Source of the DNA: Bacilli bacterium
GTDB lineage: Bacteria; Bacillota_I; Bacilli_A; ML615J-28; CAG-313
Direction of reading: 5' to 3'
DNA: 57,308 nt
Assembly (NCBI GenBank): GCA_017937305.1
Contig: JAGBDV010000020.1
Coordinates: 1-57,308 of the forward strand
Part shown: in pieces, positions 40,863 through 49,186 of the stretch
How the letters are laid out: each line of letters starts with the position of its first letter
How positions within the stretch are numbered: the first letter of the stretch is position 1
Made by a program: the position numbers and the translations under genes
The notes under the pieces: model-generated
Databases searched by the model: none
What the model was told of the DNA's origin: nothing
What the model saw: the letters and a program-made list of their open reading frames with translations, nothing else

Positions 40863-42054
40863 AATAGAATTACTTGCTCCTGCTGGAAATTTAGAAAAAG
40901 CAAAGATAGCATTATTATATGGCGCTGATGCTGTATATGTTGGTGGTAAGAGTTTTAGTCTTCGAGCTAGAGCTTCAAATTTTACAATTTCAGATATTTT
41001 AGATCTTTGCAATTTTGCACATGGGATTAATAAAAAAGTTTATGTAACAATGAATATTATTCCACATGATGAGGACTTAAATGATTTAGAAAAGTATTTA
41101 AAAGATTTAGATAGTTGTGGAGTTGATGCTATAATAACTTCTAGTTTATTTATAATTAAAACTTGTGAAAATATTGCTCCAAGAATTGAAAGACATGTTT
41201 CTACCCAAATGTCAATTACAAATTCTAATACGATTAATCATTGGAAACAAATGAATGTATCCAGAGTTGTTCTTGCTAGAGAAAATACATTAGAAGAGAT
41301 TAAGCATATTGCGAATAATACAAATTTAGAATTGGAAGTATTCATTCACGGTGGTATGTGTTCTAGTTATTCTGGTAGATGTGTACTTAGTAATCATATG
41401 ACTGATCGTGATGCTAATCGTGGGGGATGTGCACATTCTTGTAGATGGAATTATCACTTATATGAAGGTTCTAAAAAACTAAATAAAAAGAATCAGTTTT
41501 ATAATATCGGGTCTAAAGATTTGATGGCAATTAGATTTATTCCAAATTTAATTGATTTAAATGTTGCGTCATTAAAAATAGAAGGACGAATGAAATCTAC
41601 ATATTATTTGGCAACTGTTGTTGGATGCTATAGAAAAATCATTGATTTATACTATAAGAATGGCACAATAAAAGAAGAAGAATTTGTTTGGTTTGAAAAT
41701 GAAATTGCAAAAGCAGAAAACCGTCTTACATCTGTGGGTTTTTATAATGGAATTCCAACTATTAACGAACAATTATATGATACAAGGTGTGAGCAACCAA
41801 CTCAAGAATATATTGGTTATGTATTAGATTATAATGATGGTATTGCAACAATTGAACAAAGAAATTATTTTTGTATTGGTGATTTAGTAGAAGCCTTTGG
41901 ACCAAATTTGGAAAACACAAGGTTTATTATTGAAAAGCTAATTGATTGTGAAACTAATGCTTTAGAAACCGTTGCTAGACATCCACTACAAAAATTTTAT
42001 ATCAATTGTCCAGTTAAATTATCAAAACATGATATGCTTAGAAAAGTAAAGTAA
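40855..42054 (+). CDS. trhP2: U32-family tRNA hydroxylation protein 2 (YrrO-like)
   Basis: A 399-residue U32 protein: MNKIELLAPAGNLEKAKIALLYGADAVYVGG at the start, RHVSTQMSITN, and the U32 signature LEVFIHGGMCSSYSGRC followed by GGCAHSCRW. Cysteines in GGMC, GRC, GGC and HSC are positioned to bind an iron-sulfur cluster, as in TrhP and RlhA. LKIEGRMKSTYYLATV is also a family hallmark. It acts with the upstream protein to hydroxylate U34 of tRNAs. AAAGGAGGATG at 40845-40855 gives a strong ribosome binding site inside the end of trhP1. Confidence 0.88.
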   Translation: MNKIELLAPAGNLEKAKIALLYGADAVYVGGKSFSLRARASNFTISDILDLCNFAHGINKKVYVTMNIIPHDEDLNDLEKYLKDLDSCGVDAIITSSLFIIKTCENIAPRIERHVSTQMSITNSNTINHWKQMNVSRVVLARENTLEEIKHIANNTNLELEVFIHGGMCSSYSGRCVLSNHMTDRDANRGGCAHSCRWNYHLYEGSKKLNKKNQFYNIGSKDLMAIRFIPNLIDLNVASLKIEGRMKSTYYLATVVGCYRKIIDLYYKNGTIKEEEFVWFENEIAKAENRLTSVGFYNGIPTINEQLYDTRCEQPTQEYIGYVLDYNDGIATIEQRNYFCIGDLVEAFGPNLENTRFIIEKLIDCETNALETVARHPLQKFYINCPVKLSKHDMLRKVK

Positions 42055-42061
42055 AAAATAC

Positions 42062-42090
42062 TTGCAAAGATAATTAAATTTTGATATAAT
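42062..42090 (+). promoter_or_regulatory. Sigma-A promoter for greA
   Basis: TTGCAA at 42062-42067, a 17-bp spacer, and extended -10 TGA-TATAAT at 42085-42090. Confidence 0.78.
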
Positions 42091-42124
42091 ATTAAAGACT
42101 ATTAATAGAAAAGAGGTAATTAAA

Positions 42125-42622
42125 ATGGCTCAAGAACATTTAATAACACAAGAAGGGTATAACGCCTTATTAGAGAAATTAAAAGAATTAAAGAAGATGC
42201 AAGCTGAAAACCTTATTGCTATTCAAGATGCAAGAGGTCAAGGTGACTTATCAGAAAATGCTGACTATGATGCTGCTAGAAATCAACAAGCTAAAATTGC
42301 TGCTGAAATCGCAGAACTAGAAGCTAATATTCGTAATGCTAAAATTATTGATTCTGAACAAGTTAATGAAACATCTAATTTAGGTAAATATGTTACAGTT
42401 CAATTCTTAGAAGATGAAGAAGATGAACAAGAAACTTATCAAATTGTTGGTACAGTAGAAGCTGACCCTGTTAATGGTAAAATTTCTTCTGATTCTCCTC
42501 TTGGACGTGCAATTTTAACTTCGAAACCTGGTGATGTCGTTACAGTTAGAACTGAAGATGGTGACCGTTTTGATGTTAAACTTGTAAAAGTTAATGTAAA
42601 AAAACCTACTAGCAAGAAATAA
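42125..42622 (+). CDS. greA: Transcription elongation factor GreA
   Basis: A 165-residue GreA: the N-terminal coiled coil begins LITQEGYNALLEKLKELKKM and includes ARGQGDLSENADYDAARNQQ, with the D-L-S-E-N-A-D/E-Y acid tip that enters the RNA polymerase secondary channel, then the C-terminal FKBP-like domain with YQIVGTVEADPVNGKISSDSPLGRAIL. GreA stimulates transcript cleavage so that stalled polymerase can resume. Length is as expected (about 157-160). AAGAGGT precedes the ATG. The nucleosidase gene mtnN follows with a one-base overlap (TAATG), matching the Bacillus neighbourhood with udk and intervening genes lost. Confidence 0.95.
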   Translation: MAQEHLITQEGYNALLEKLKELKKMQAENLIAIQDARGQGDLSENADYDAARNQQAKIAAEIAELEANIRNAKIIDSEQVNETSNLGKYVTVQFLEDEEDEQETYQIVGTVEADPVNGKISSDSPLGRAILTSKPGDVVTVRTEDGDRFDVKLVKVNVKKPTSKK

Positions 42623-43335
42623 TGAAACATAAAATTATAGCAGTTATTTGTGCAATGGATATTGAATTAGAAGGGTACAAAAAACTTTTAGAAAATAGTT
42701 CTGTTGAACATATAATTGGTCATGAATTTCTTATAGGTGATTATTTAGATAATAAATTAGTAATAACAAAATGTGGTATTGGAAAGGTTAATGCAGCTTG
42801 GATTACAATGCTATTAGTAGAACACTATAATCCTGATCTTGTAGTGAATTCTGGTATTGCAGGAGGATATTCTAAAGTTCTTAAGACACTTGATGTAGTT
42901 GTTGCAGAAGATGTTGTTTATTCTGATGTAGATATGACTACAGATGCTTTTACTGATTTAAGATATGGCCAACTTCAAGATTTTCCACTTACTTTTAAGG
43001 CTGATGAACAAATTTTAAATCAAATTCGTAATTTATCACTTATGAATAGAGTGTACTTTGGTACCATAATGACTGGAGATCAATTTGTTACTGATTACCG
43101 CAAAACTGATAAATTAGTTTCTGAACATTTTTCAGATTTAAATGTTCTTGCGTGTGATATGGAATCTTGTGCAGTAGCTCATATTTGTTATCTTACTAAA
43201 ACTAAGTTCATTATTGTTAGATCTATTTCTGATATTATTGGTTCAAGTAATGGTTTTGATTATCAAATTTTTGCTCCAATAGCAGCTAAAAATGCTACAG
43301 ATTTAGTTAATTATATTATTAAAGAAATAAAATAA
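42622..43335 (+). CDS. mtnN: 5'-methylthioadenosine/S-adenosylhomocysteine nucleosidase
   Basis: A 237-residue MTA/SAH nucleosidase: IIAVICAMDIELEGY at the start (A-M-x-x-E), VITKCGIGKVNAAWITMLLVEHYNPDLVVNSGIAGGYS (G-x-G-K-x-N-A, N-x-G-x-A-G), and VLACDMESCAVAHICYL with the substrate-binding M-E-x and FIIVRSISDIIGSS with the catalytic Asp. It splits MTA and SAH to adenine plus the thiosugar. The pathway needs this step if methylation or polyamine synthesis generates SAH or MTA, so it may be tied to the decarboxylase at 13679. The gene ends at a bidirectional terminator shared with tcdA. Confidence 0.93.
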   Translation: MKHKIIAVICAMDIELEGYKKLLENSSVEHIIGHEFLIGDYLDNKLVITKCGIGKVNAAWITMLLVEHYNPDLVVNSGIAGGYSKVLKTLDVVVAEDVVYSDVDMTTDAFTDLRYGQLQDFPLTFKADEQILNQIRNLSLMNRVYFGTIMTGDQFVTDYRKTDKLVSEHFSDLNVLACDMESCAVAHICYLTKTKFIIVRSISDIIGSSNGFDYQIFAPIAAKNATDLVNYIIKEIK

Positions 43336-43362
43336 GAGCGTTAGCAATTTTGCTAACGCTCT
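43335..43362. terminator. Bidirectional terminator between mtnN and tcdA
   Basis: AGAGCGTTAGCA (43335-43346) pairs exactly with TGCTAACGCTCT (43351-43362) around a 4-base loop. It includes the stop codons of both convergent genes. Confidence 0.88.
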
Positions 43363-44081
43363 ATTAATTTTAATATAACATATCTTGCAATTAAAAGTCC
43401 AGCAATGCTTGGAACAAATGAAATGCTACCTGGTATTTGATGTTTAACTGAATTTTCTTCATTAAGTAATTTTTCTTCTAAAGAAGAAGTTGATAAATCA
43501 ATTGGAATCTCTGTTGAAAATAATACTGGAACATCTTTAATATTTCTTTTCTTTAATTCATATCTCATTACTTTTGCTAAAGGACAAGTATTAGTTTTAG
43601 AAATATCAACAATTTTAAATAGTGAAGGGTCTAGTTTGTTGCCTGTCCCCATTGAACTTATTACTTTTATATTGTTTAATTTGGCTTTTTCAATTATTGC
43701 TAATTTTCCTGAAATTGTATCAATACAGTCGATAACAAAATCTACATTTGAAAAATCGATATCATTTATTGTTTCAGGTAATATGAATTTATTGTATGTA
43801 ATAATATTGGCAGAAGGATTTATGGATAAAATTCTTTCTTTACAAACTTCAACTTTTAATTTGCCTATTGACTGGGTTGTTGCAATAAGCTGTCTATTAA
43901 TGTTTGAAATGCTTACGGTATCGTTATCTATTAAAATAAAGTTATTTACTCCAGTTCTTGCAAGACCTTCAATAACATAACTTCCAACCCCTCCACAACC
44001 AAAAATCATTACTTTTTTGTTTGCTAATTTTTTTATATTATCTTCACCTATAAGTAATGCAGATCTAATAAAACGTTCCAT
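43353..44081 (-). CDS. tcdA: tRNA threonylcarbamoyladenosine dehydratase
   Basis: This 242-residue ThiF/E1-like protein has the adenylating fold: KVMIFGCGGVGSYVIEGLARTGV (G-x-G-G-V-G-S), FILIDNDTVSISNINRQL (D-x-D-x-V-x-x-x-N-x-N-R-Q), and VDFVIDCIDTISGK. IKVISSMGTGNKLDPSLFKIVDISKTNTCPLAKVMRYELKK is typical of the TcdA/YgdL group, with the Cys of TCPLA. TcdA cyclises t6A to ct6A at tRNA position 37 using ATP. AGGAGGAC lies before the ATG, and TATAAT at 44101-44106 (minus strand) overlaps the end of the sigma factor gene upstream. Confidence 0.9.
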   Translation of the reverse strand: MERFIRSALLIGEDNIKKLANKKVMIFGCGGVGSYVIEGLARTGVNNFILIDNDTVSISNINRQLIATTQSIGKLKVEVCKERILSINPSANIITYNKFILPETINDIDFSNVDFVIDCIDTISGKLAIIEKAKLNNIKVISSMGTGNKLDPSLFKIVDISKTNTCPLAKVMRYELKKRNIKDVPVLFSTEIPIDLSTSSLEEKLLNEENSVKHQIPGSISFVPSIAGLLIARYVILKLIER

Positions 44082-44126
44082 AGTTTAGTCCTCCAATAAT
44101 ATTATACTAAAAAACTAAATATTTTG

Positions 44127-44798
44127 CTAATCTTTTAGTTTTAAATATAATTTAGTTAAGGCTCTTTTTTCAATTCTTGACACATAACTTCTAGAAATTC
44201 CAAGTGATTTTGCGATATCGCGCTGAGTTTCTACTTGGTAGTTGTTTAGACCAAATCTTCTTGATATAATTTCTAATTCTTGGGTGTTTAATTCTGATAA
44301 TGCTTTTTTTAAGTTTTCATAATGTTCCATTTTAATTAAATTATCAGTCATTGATGGTGATGGATCAATAATAACATCACATATTTTAATTTCATTTCCT
44401 TCTTTATCTTCACCTATTGGTGTATATAAAGAAATAGTATCTTTATATTTTTTTATGTTTCTTAAATGCATTAAAATTTCGTTTTCAATACATCTTGATG
44501 CGTATGTTGCAAGTCTTACATTTGATTCAAAATTATATGAATCTACAGCTTTAATTAAACCAAATGTACCGATAGATAATAGGTCATCTTTTTCTACTTT
44601 TGTATTTTCAAATTTTTTTACAATATGGGCAACTAGTCTTAAATTATGTTCAATTAAAATATTTCTTGCATTAAAATCCTTATTTTTCCATCTTTCTAAA
44701 TATTCTTTTTCTTCTGATTCCGTTAATACTTCAGGAAAATTTGCCTGATTCATTGAACCAAGAATTGGAAAAAGAAATAGTGTTAATAAATTAAACAT
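44127..44798 (-). CDS. sigK: SigK-like sporulation-type sigma factor with pro-sequence
   Basis: A 223-residue sigma-70 factor of the sigma-E/K group. The N-terminus MFNLLTLFLFPILGSMNQANFPEVL is hydrophobic, as in the pro-sequence of pro-sigma-K, followed by region 1.2-2: SEEKEYLERWKN, ARNILIEHNLRLVAHIVKKFENT, DDLLSIGTFGLIKAVDSY, LATYASRCIENEILMHLRNIKK (regions 2.1-2.4). Region 4.2 is TQRDIAKSLGISRSYVSRIEKRALTKL. The whole order matches SigK of Bacillus. The ATG at 44798 is chosen because GAAAGGA sits before it; a longer frame to 44846 lacks one. In spore formers sigma-K acts in the mother cell after SpoIVFB removes the pro-sequence. Whether this bacterium sporulates is not shown here. Confidence 0.83.
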   Translation of the reverse strand: MFNLLTLFLFPILGSMNQANFPEVLTESEEKEYLERWKNKDFNARNILIEHNLRLVAHIVKKFENTKVEKDDLLSIGTFGLIKAVDSYNFESNVRLATYASRCIENEILMHLRNIKKYKDTISLYTPIGEDKEGNEIKICDVIIDPSPSMTDNLIKMEHYENLKKALSELNTQELEIISRRFGLNNYQVETQRDIAKSLGISRSYVSRIEKRALTKLYLKLKD

Positions 44799-44839
44799 AT
44801 AAATCCTTTCTATTAGATAAAGTGTACTTAGTGAAATAT

Positions 44840-44868
44840 TAGACAAAAAGTTAATTTTTTAGTATAAT
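44840..44868 (+). promoter_or_regulatory. Sigma-A promoter for yqeG
   Basis: TAGACA at 44840-44845, a 17-bp spacer, and TATAAT at 44863-44868. It lies in the 106-bp gap between the divergent sigma factor gene and yqeG and probably drives yqeG through rsfS. Confidence 0.7.
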
Positions 44869-44903
44869 ATGACTATAAAATAATAAATGATGAGGTGTCT
44901 ATA

Positions 44904-45461
44904 TTGCTAAAATATATTCCTACAAAAATAGCTTTATCTGTTTTTGATATAAATTACAATGAATTATATGCAAATGGAAAAAGAATCATACTTTTCGATT
45001 TAGATAATACACTAATTTCTTATTATGAAGATGAACCTAATGATAAATTGATTGAATTAGGTAATATGTTGTTATCGATTGGTTTTAAAGTATTTGTTTT
45101 AAGCAACAACAAGGGAAATAGAATTATGAAATTTATGAGTAAGTTTCCTGCAACTGGTGCTGGGTATTTAATGAAAAAACCGTTCAAAAGTAAAATAATA
45201 AAATTTCTTAATTTAAATGGCATTCATAGCTTTGAAGAAATTATTATGATAGGAGATCAACTTGTTACTGATGTTTTATGTGCTAATAATGTTGGCGTTG
45301 ATTCCATCTTAGTTAAATCAATATCTAGAGAAAGTGAAAAGTTTTATACTGTTATTAATCGTTTGAGAGAACCTTTAATAATAAAAAGATTTGCTAAACA
45401 TAATAAAGAATACGCAAATCAAATTTTAGAAATTATAAAAAAGGAGAAAAAACATGGCTAA
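44904..45461 (+). CDS. yqeG: YqeG-family HAD-IIIA phosphatase
   Basis: This 185-residue HAD protein has the DxD(T) motif ILFDLDNTLISY, the VFVLSNNKGNR motif II, the lysine in YLMKKPFKSKI, and IIMIGDQLVTDVLCANNVG (G-D-Q-x-x-T-D) motif IV. Length and motifs match YqeG. I choose TTG 44904, six bases after GAGGTG, because it matches the start of Bacillus YqeG (MLKK...). It heads the yqeG-yqeH-yqeK-rsfS series; yqeG overlaps yqeH by 8 bp. The biochemical role is uncertain; it may dephosphorylate a ribosome- or phospholipid-related substrate. Confidence 0.85.
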   Translation: MLKYIPTKIALSVFDINYNELYANGKRIILFDLDNTLISYYEDEPNDKLIELGNMLLSIGFKVFVLSNNKGNRIMKFMSKFPATGAGYLMKKPFKSKIIKFLNLNGIHSFEEIIMIGDQLVTDVLCANNVGVDSILVKSISRESEKFYTVINRLREPLIIKRFAKHNKEYANQILEIIKKEKKHG

Positions 45462-46605
45462 ATGTATTGGATGCGGAATTAAATTACAAACACATGATGA
45501 AAATTTAGCTGGGTATGTGCCATTGCTTGTTAGTGCTGATTTAGGTGATAATGTTTATTGTAAAAGATGTTATCAAATAATTCATAATGGCAAAAGATAC
45601 GATCCTGAAATTTCTGATAATGATTATTATAAAAAAATAAGTCAAATTAAAGATCAAAAAGCAATCGTTGTTTTAATGATTGATATTATGGATATTTATG
45701 GAGGTTTTATTCCAAATCTTCATAAATATATTGGTGATAATCAAGTAATTATTGTTGTGAATAAAGTAGATATTATGCCTAAAGATGTTCATTTAAAGAA
45801 AATAGAAGAACGTATTAGAGGCATTGCAGCAAAAGAATCTCTTGATGTATTAAGTGTGATTATGATATCTGCTAAGAAAAAACAAAATATTGAAAGTGTG
45901 TTAAATAAAATTTTTAAAATTAAAGATAATGCTTTAAAAAGATCTAGAAGTTATCGTGAAAGAAGAATTAATAAGATTAGAGATTGTTATATCTTAGGGT
46001 GTGCAAGTGCTGGTAAATCTACTTTTATAAACGCAATTAAAGAAAAATATTTAGATGATAAAAAACTAATTACTACTAGTGATCAATTCCAAACAACAAT
46101 GGACTTTATTAAAGTATATATTGATGAAGATAATTATATTATTGATACTCCAGGATTAATTAATTATCGATCATTTGGTGCATATTTAGATTATGAATCT
46201 ATGAAAATGCTAATGCCAAAGAGCTATTTAAAACCTAGAACTTATCAACTTCGTCCTGATCAAACAATCTTTATGGGAGGCCTTGCAGGGATTGATTTTA
46301 TTAAAGGTGATAAAATAAATGTAAGTTTTTATACATCTAATGATTTGTATATTCATAGAACTAAAACTATTAATGCATTAAATATTTATGAAACGCAAAT
46401 TACTAAACTTCTTGTTCCACCACACACAAATGAAGAACTAGAAAGATTAAGTGAAACTAAAGAAGTTATGTTTGATATTGCTGATGGCGCTTATGACTTG
46501 TTAATAAGTGGACTTGGATTTGTTCATATTGTTGGAAGTAATATTACATTTAAAGTAACAGTTCATAAAAATATTGATGTAAGACTTGTTGAAACATTTA
46601 TTTAA
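45454..46605 (+). CDS. yqeH: Ribosome biogenesis GTPase YqeH
   Basis: A 383-residue circularly permuted GTPase. The N-terminal zinc finger is CIGCGIKLQTHD and YCKRCYQIIHNGKR. Motif order is permuted as expected: VVNKVDIMP (G4), then ISAKKK (G5), GCASAGKSTFINAI (G1), TTM (G2) and DTPGL (G3). The C-terminal half has the TRAP-like domain with HTNEELERLSETKEVM. YqeH is required for 30S subunit assembly. It overlaps yqeG by 8 bp and leads into yqeK. The G1 loop here is G-x-A-S-A-G-K-S, an acceptable variant of G-x-x-N-x-G-K-S. Confidence 0.92.
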   Translation: MAKCIGCGIKLQTHDENLAGYVPLLVSADLGDNVYCKRCYQIIHNGKRYDPEISDNDYYKKISQIKDQKAIVVLMIDIMDIYGGFIPNLHKYIGDNQVIIVVNKVDIMPKDVHLKKIEERIRGIAAKESLDVLSVIMISAKKKQNIESVLNKIFKIKDNALKRSRSYRERRINKIRDCYILGCASAGKSTFINAIKEKYLDDKKLITTSDQFQTTMDFIKVYIDEDNYIIDTPGLINYRSFGAYLDYESMKMLMPKSYLKPRTYQLRPDQTIFMGGLAGIDFIKGDKINVSFYTSNDLYIHRTKTINALNIYETQITKLLVPPHTNEELERLSETKEVMFDIADGAYDLLISGLGFVHIVGSNITFKVTVHKNIDVRLVETFI

Positions 46606-46612
46606 TGATAGT

Positions 46613-47209
46613 ATGGAAAAATTTGAAGAGATTAAAAAAAAGTTAAAAGACTCCATGACCATTAATGGAGTTGTTCAAAAAAGATATTACCATTCTTTAG
46701 AAGTAGCTAAAAAGGCACTTGAATTAAATGAATCATTAAATCTTGGGTTAGATAGTGATAAAGTATATTTAGCAGGTCTTTTACATGATGCTGCTAAATT
46801 AAAAAGCGATGATTGTTTATGGAATATCATTTTAAAAGAATTTCCTCATCTTGTTGATCAAGTAAAAGATACAAAAACAATATGGCATAGTTTAGCTGGG
46901 CCTTACATTGTAAAAAAAGAATATAGCATTTTTGATGAAGAAATATTATCAGCAATTTGTTATCATACAACAGGAAAAGAAAATATGTCAACTTTAGATA
47001 AAGTGATCTTTGTTGCTGATTATATAGAAGATACAAGAGATAATAGCTATACTAAAGAGGCAAAAGATGCTAGCAAGATAAGTTTAGATAGAACTGTAAA
47101 AATAATACTTAATCAAAAAGTTGATTTTTTAAGAAAAAGTGGTAGAATAATATGTGAGCTAACTTTTAAAGCTTTAAATTATTATTTAGAATATGGTGAA
47201 AAATGTTAA
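46613..47209 (+). CDS. yqeK: YqeK-family HD hydrolase (Ap4A-type)
   Basis: A 198-residue HD protein: YYHSLEVAKKALELNESL, VYLAGLLHDAAKLKSDD (H-D), WHSLAGPYIVKKEYSI, AICYHTTGKENMSTLDKVIFVADYIEDTRD. This is the YqeK pattern, which hydrolyses bis(5'-nucleosyl)-tetraphosphates. I start at ATG 46613, eight bases after the yqeH stop; TTG 46586 would overlap yqeH and is possible because no clear ribosome binding site precedes either. In Bacillus nadD and yhbY lie just before it; both are missing here. It overlaps rsfS by 7 bp. Confidence 0.85.
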   Translation: MEKFEEIKKKLKDSMTINGVVQKRYYHSLEVAKKALELNESLNLGLDSDKVYLAGLLHDAAKLKSDDCLWNIILKEFPHLVDQVKDTKTIWHSLAGPYIVKKEYSIFDEEILSAICYHTTGKENMSTLDKVIFVADYIEDTRDNSYTKEAKDASKISLDRTVKIILNQKVDFLRKSGRIICELTFKALNYYLEYGEKC

Positions 47210-47508
47210 ATAAAATTATAGAAAGTTTAGAAAAAGCAGTTGTAACTGATATTAGAGTGTATGATATGAAAGAAAGAACCCCTTTTTATGATTATACAAT
47301 CATATGTTCAGTTAACACATCTAGACAAGGTGCTGCTGCTGTTAATTATTTAAGAGATGATGCTTTAAAACTAGGACTTTGGGTAAGAGGGTATAGCTCT
47401 AATCCTGAAAGTGCTTGGTTTTTAGTAGATTTAAATGAAGTTGTAATCCACATCTTTGTAGGTGAAGAAAGAGAAAGATATAACTTAGATGGGATGTATT
47501 CAAAATAG
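47203..47508 (+). CDS. rsfS: Ribosomal silencing factor RsfS
   Basis: A 101-residue RsfS/YqeL/Iojap protein: DIRVYDMKERTPFYDYTIICSVNTSRQGAAAVNYLRD, then GYSSNPESAWFLVDLNEVVIHIFVGEERERYNLDGMY. These are the characteristic D-(F/Y)-(F/Y)-I-I-x-(S/T)-x-x-S-x-x-Q, W-x-L-(I/V)-D-x-x-x-V-(I/V)-V-H-(I/V)-F and R-x-x-Y-x-L-(E/D) elements. RsfS binds ribosomal protein L14 and blocks subunit joining when nutrients are low. It is somewhat short compared with about 110-118 residues in relatives. Last gene of the yqe series. Confidence 0.92.
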   Translation: MLNKIIESLEKAVVTDIRVYDMKERTPFYDYTIICSVNTSRQGAAAVNYLRDDALKLGLWVRGYSSNPESAWFLVDLNEVVIHIFVGEERERYNLDGMYSK

Positions 47509-47557
47509 TATTCAAGTTTTTTGTTAATCTTCATATAATTAGATTAGGAGTGATAAA

Positions 47558-47821
47558 ATGAAATTATCCGAACTATCTAATAAAGATGTTATTAGAGATG
47601 AAGATGGGACAAAACTTGGTAGAATAGAAGATATTACAATTGATACTGCTACAGGTAAGATAATGAGTATTCATGTAAATAGTGGATTTAGACTAAGTGG
47701 AATATTTAGTTTAAGTGAAGGGATAATGATTCCTTGGAATAAAATTGTTAAAATTGGCAGTGATGTAATTATCGTTGAAACTGTTCATAATATAAAAATG
47801 GAAATAGATAACAAAACCTAG
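47558..47821 (+). CDS. YlmC/YmxH-family PRC-barrel protein
   Basis: An 87-residue PRC-barrel protein: MKLSELSNKDVIRDEDGTKLGRIEDITIDTATGKIMSIHV, then MIPWNKIVKIGSDVIIVE. This is the YlmC/YmxH arrangement, often linked with sporulation gene sets in Firmicutes, where its role is still poorly defined. AGGAGTG lies before the ATG and TATAAT at 47534-47539 may be its -10, though the -35 is weak. Its presence beside the SigK-like gene adds to the set of spore-linked families in this window. Confidence 0.8.
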   Translation: MKLSELSNKDVIRDEDGTKLGRIEDITIDTATGKIMSIHVNSGFRLSGIFSLSEGIMIPWNKIVKIGSDVIIVETVHNIKMEIDNKT

Positions 47822-47833
47822 GAGGAGAAAAAA

Positions 47834-49183
47834 ATGAAAAGTTATGTTCCAAGTTTAGAAAAAGAATTTAGACCAATGATTATTGAACTACGCAAGTTTA
47901 AAGAAAAAGGAAGTGTTCCTTTTGCAATCTGTGTTGAACGTCAAAGTGGTTATAAATACCGCTATGATTTAAATGTTATGCCAGGTAAAGATGCAGAAAA
48001 TGAAGAAATGATTGAAAGAGTTATCAAAAGTATTCTTTGGGTTGTTGGTGGATTTAAAATTTATCTTGGTGGTAATGATGAATTAGTTAAAGCAATGCAA
48101 CAAGTGTTCTCGTATGAAGGTACACGTAAGTTTGATGTTGAATTTATGGAAAGAGTGTACAAACAAAAATTTGAAGTTGTTGCATGTAAATATGACGAAG
48201 TTCCTGCTTCTGTTGAAGCTTCTATTCCTGCTGGTGGTCATTTAGAAGGCAACCGTATTGGTTTTGATGCAGGTGGATCAGATAGAAAAGTATCAGCTGT
48301 TGTTAATGGTGAAGTTATCCATTCAGAAGAAGTTGTTTGGTTCCCTAAAACTAATGAAGATCCTGAATATCATTATCAAGGAATTCTTGATTCTTTCCGT
48401 CGTGCTGCTGAAAAAATGCCAAGTGTAGATGCTATTGGTGTATCAAGTGCTGGTATTTATATTGATAATGAAGTAAGAGTGGCTTCTTTATTTATTAAAG
48501 TTCCTCAAGATCTATTTGATGAAAAAGTTGTTGATATGTATATTCGTGCTGCAAAAGAATATGGTGATGTTCCTTTAACTGTTGCAAACGATGGTGATGT
48601 TACAGCACTTGCTGGTTCTATGAGTTTAAAGTCTGGCCAAGTATTAGGTATTGCTATGGGAACTAGTGAAGCTGCAGGTTACGTTAATAAAGATGGTAAC
48701 TTAAATGGTTGGTTATCAGAACTTGCATTCGTACCAGTTGACTATAATAAAGGTGCTATGGTAGACGAATGGAGTGGAGACTATGGTTGTGGTGTTAAAT
48801 ACTTCAGTCAAGATGGTGTAATTAAACTTGCTGGATTTGCTGGTATTGAACTTGATGAAAATGCATCTCCTGCTGAAAAATTAAAAGTTGTTCAAGGTTT
48901 AATGAAAGAACATGATCCACGTGCAAAAGAAATCTATGAAAATGTAGGTACATATTTAGGTTATAGTATTGCTTACTATTCTGAATTCTATGATATTAAA
49001 TATCTATTATTATTAGGACGTGTAACTAGTGGTGAAGGTGGAGATATCATTATTGAAAAAGCTAATGAAGTATTAAAGAATGTATTCCCTGAATATAAAG
49101 ATATTAAGATTGTTACTCCAGATGAGTGGACTCGTCGTGTAGGTCAATCTATCGCTGCTGCAAGTCTACCTGCTTCTAAATAA
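47834..49183 (+). CDS. ROK-family (glucokinase-like) protein, long form
   Basis: A 449-residue actin/hexokinase-fold protein. An N-terminal extension (about 1-140) precedes the ROK-type ATP-binding part: RIGFDAGGSDRKVSAVVNGEV (D-x-G-G-(S/T)), DAIGVSSAGIYID (the G-x-x-x-x-G motif of ROK), VANDGDVTALAGS (N-D-x-x catalytic Asp) and VLGIAMGTSEAAGYV (G-x-G-T). The zinc motif C-x-C-G-x-x-G-C of many ROK kinases is absent. It may phosphorylate a sugar or act as a regulator; I cannot choose. AGGAGGAG at about 47821-47828 gives a strong start, and codon use suggests high expression. The following MBL gene starts four bases after the stop. Confidence 0.72.
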   Translation: MKSYVPSLEKEFRPMIIELRKFKEKGSVPFAICVERQSGYKYRYDLNVMPGKDAENEEMIERVIKSILWVVGGFKIYLGGNDELVKAMQQVFSYEGTRKFDVEFMERVYKQKFEVVACKYDEVPASVEASIPAGGHLEGNRIGFDAGGSDRKVSAVVNGEVIHSEEVVWFPKTNEDPEYHYQGILDSFRRAAEKMPSVDAIGVSSAGIYIDNEVRVASLFIKVPQDLFDEKVVDMYIRAAKEYGDVPLTVANDGDVTALAGSMSLKSGQVLGIAMGTSEAAGYVNKDGNLNGWLSELAFVPVDYNKGAMVDEWSGDYGCGVKYFSQDGVIKLAGFAGIELDENASPAEKLKVVQGLMKEHDPRAKEIYENVGTYLGYSIAYYSEFYDIKYLLLLGRVTSGEGGDIIIEKANEVLKNVFPEYKDIKIVTPDEWTRRVGQSIAAASLPASK

Positions 49184-49186
49184 TTA

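Noticed and set aside
43636..43980. Open frame of 114 codons on the plus strand opposite tcdA
   Set aside because: It lies wholly within the strongly supported tcdA gene on the other strand and has no ribosome binding site or recognisable domain.
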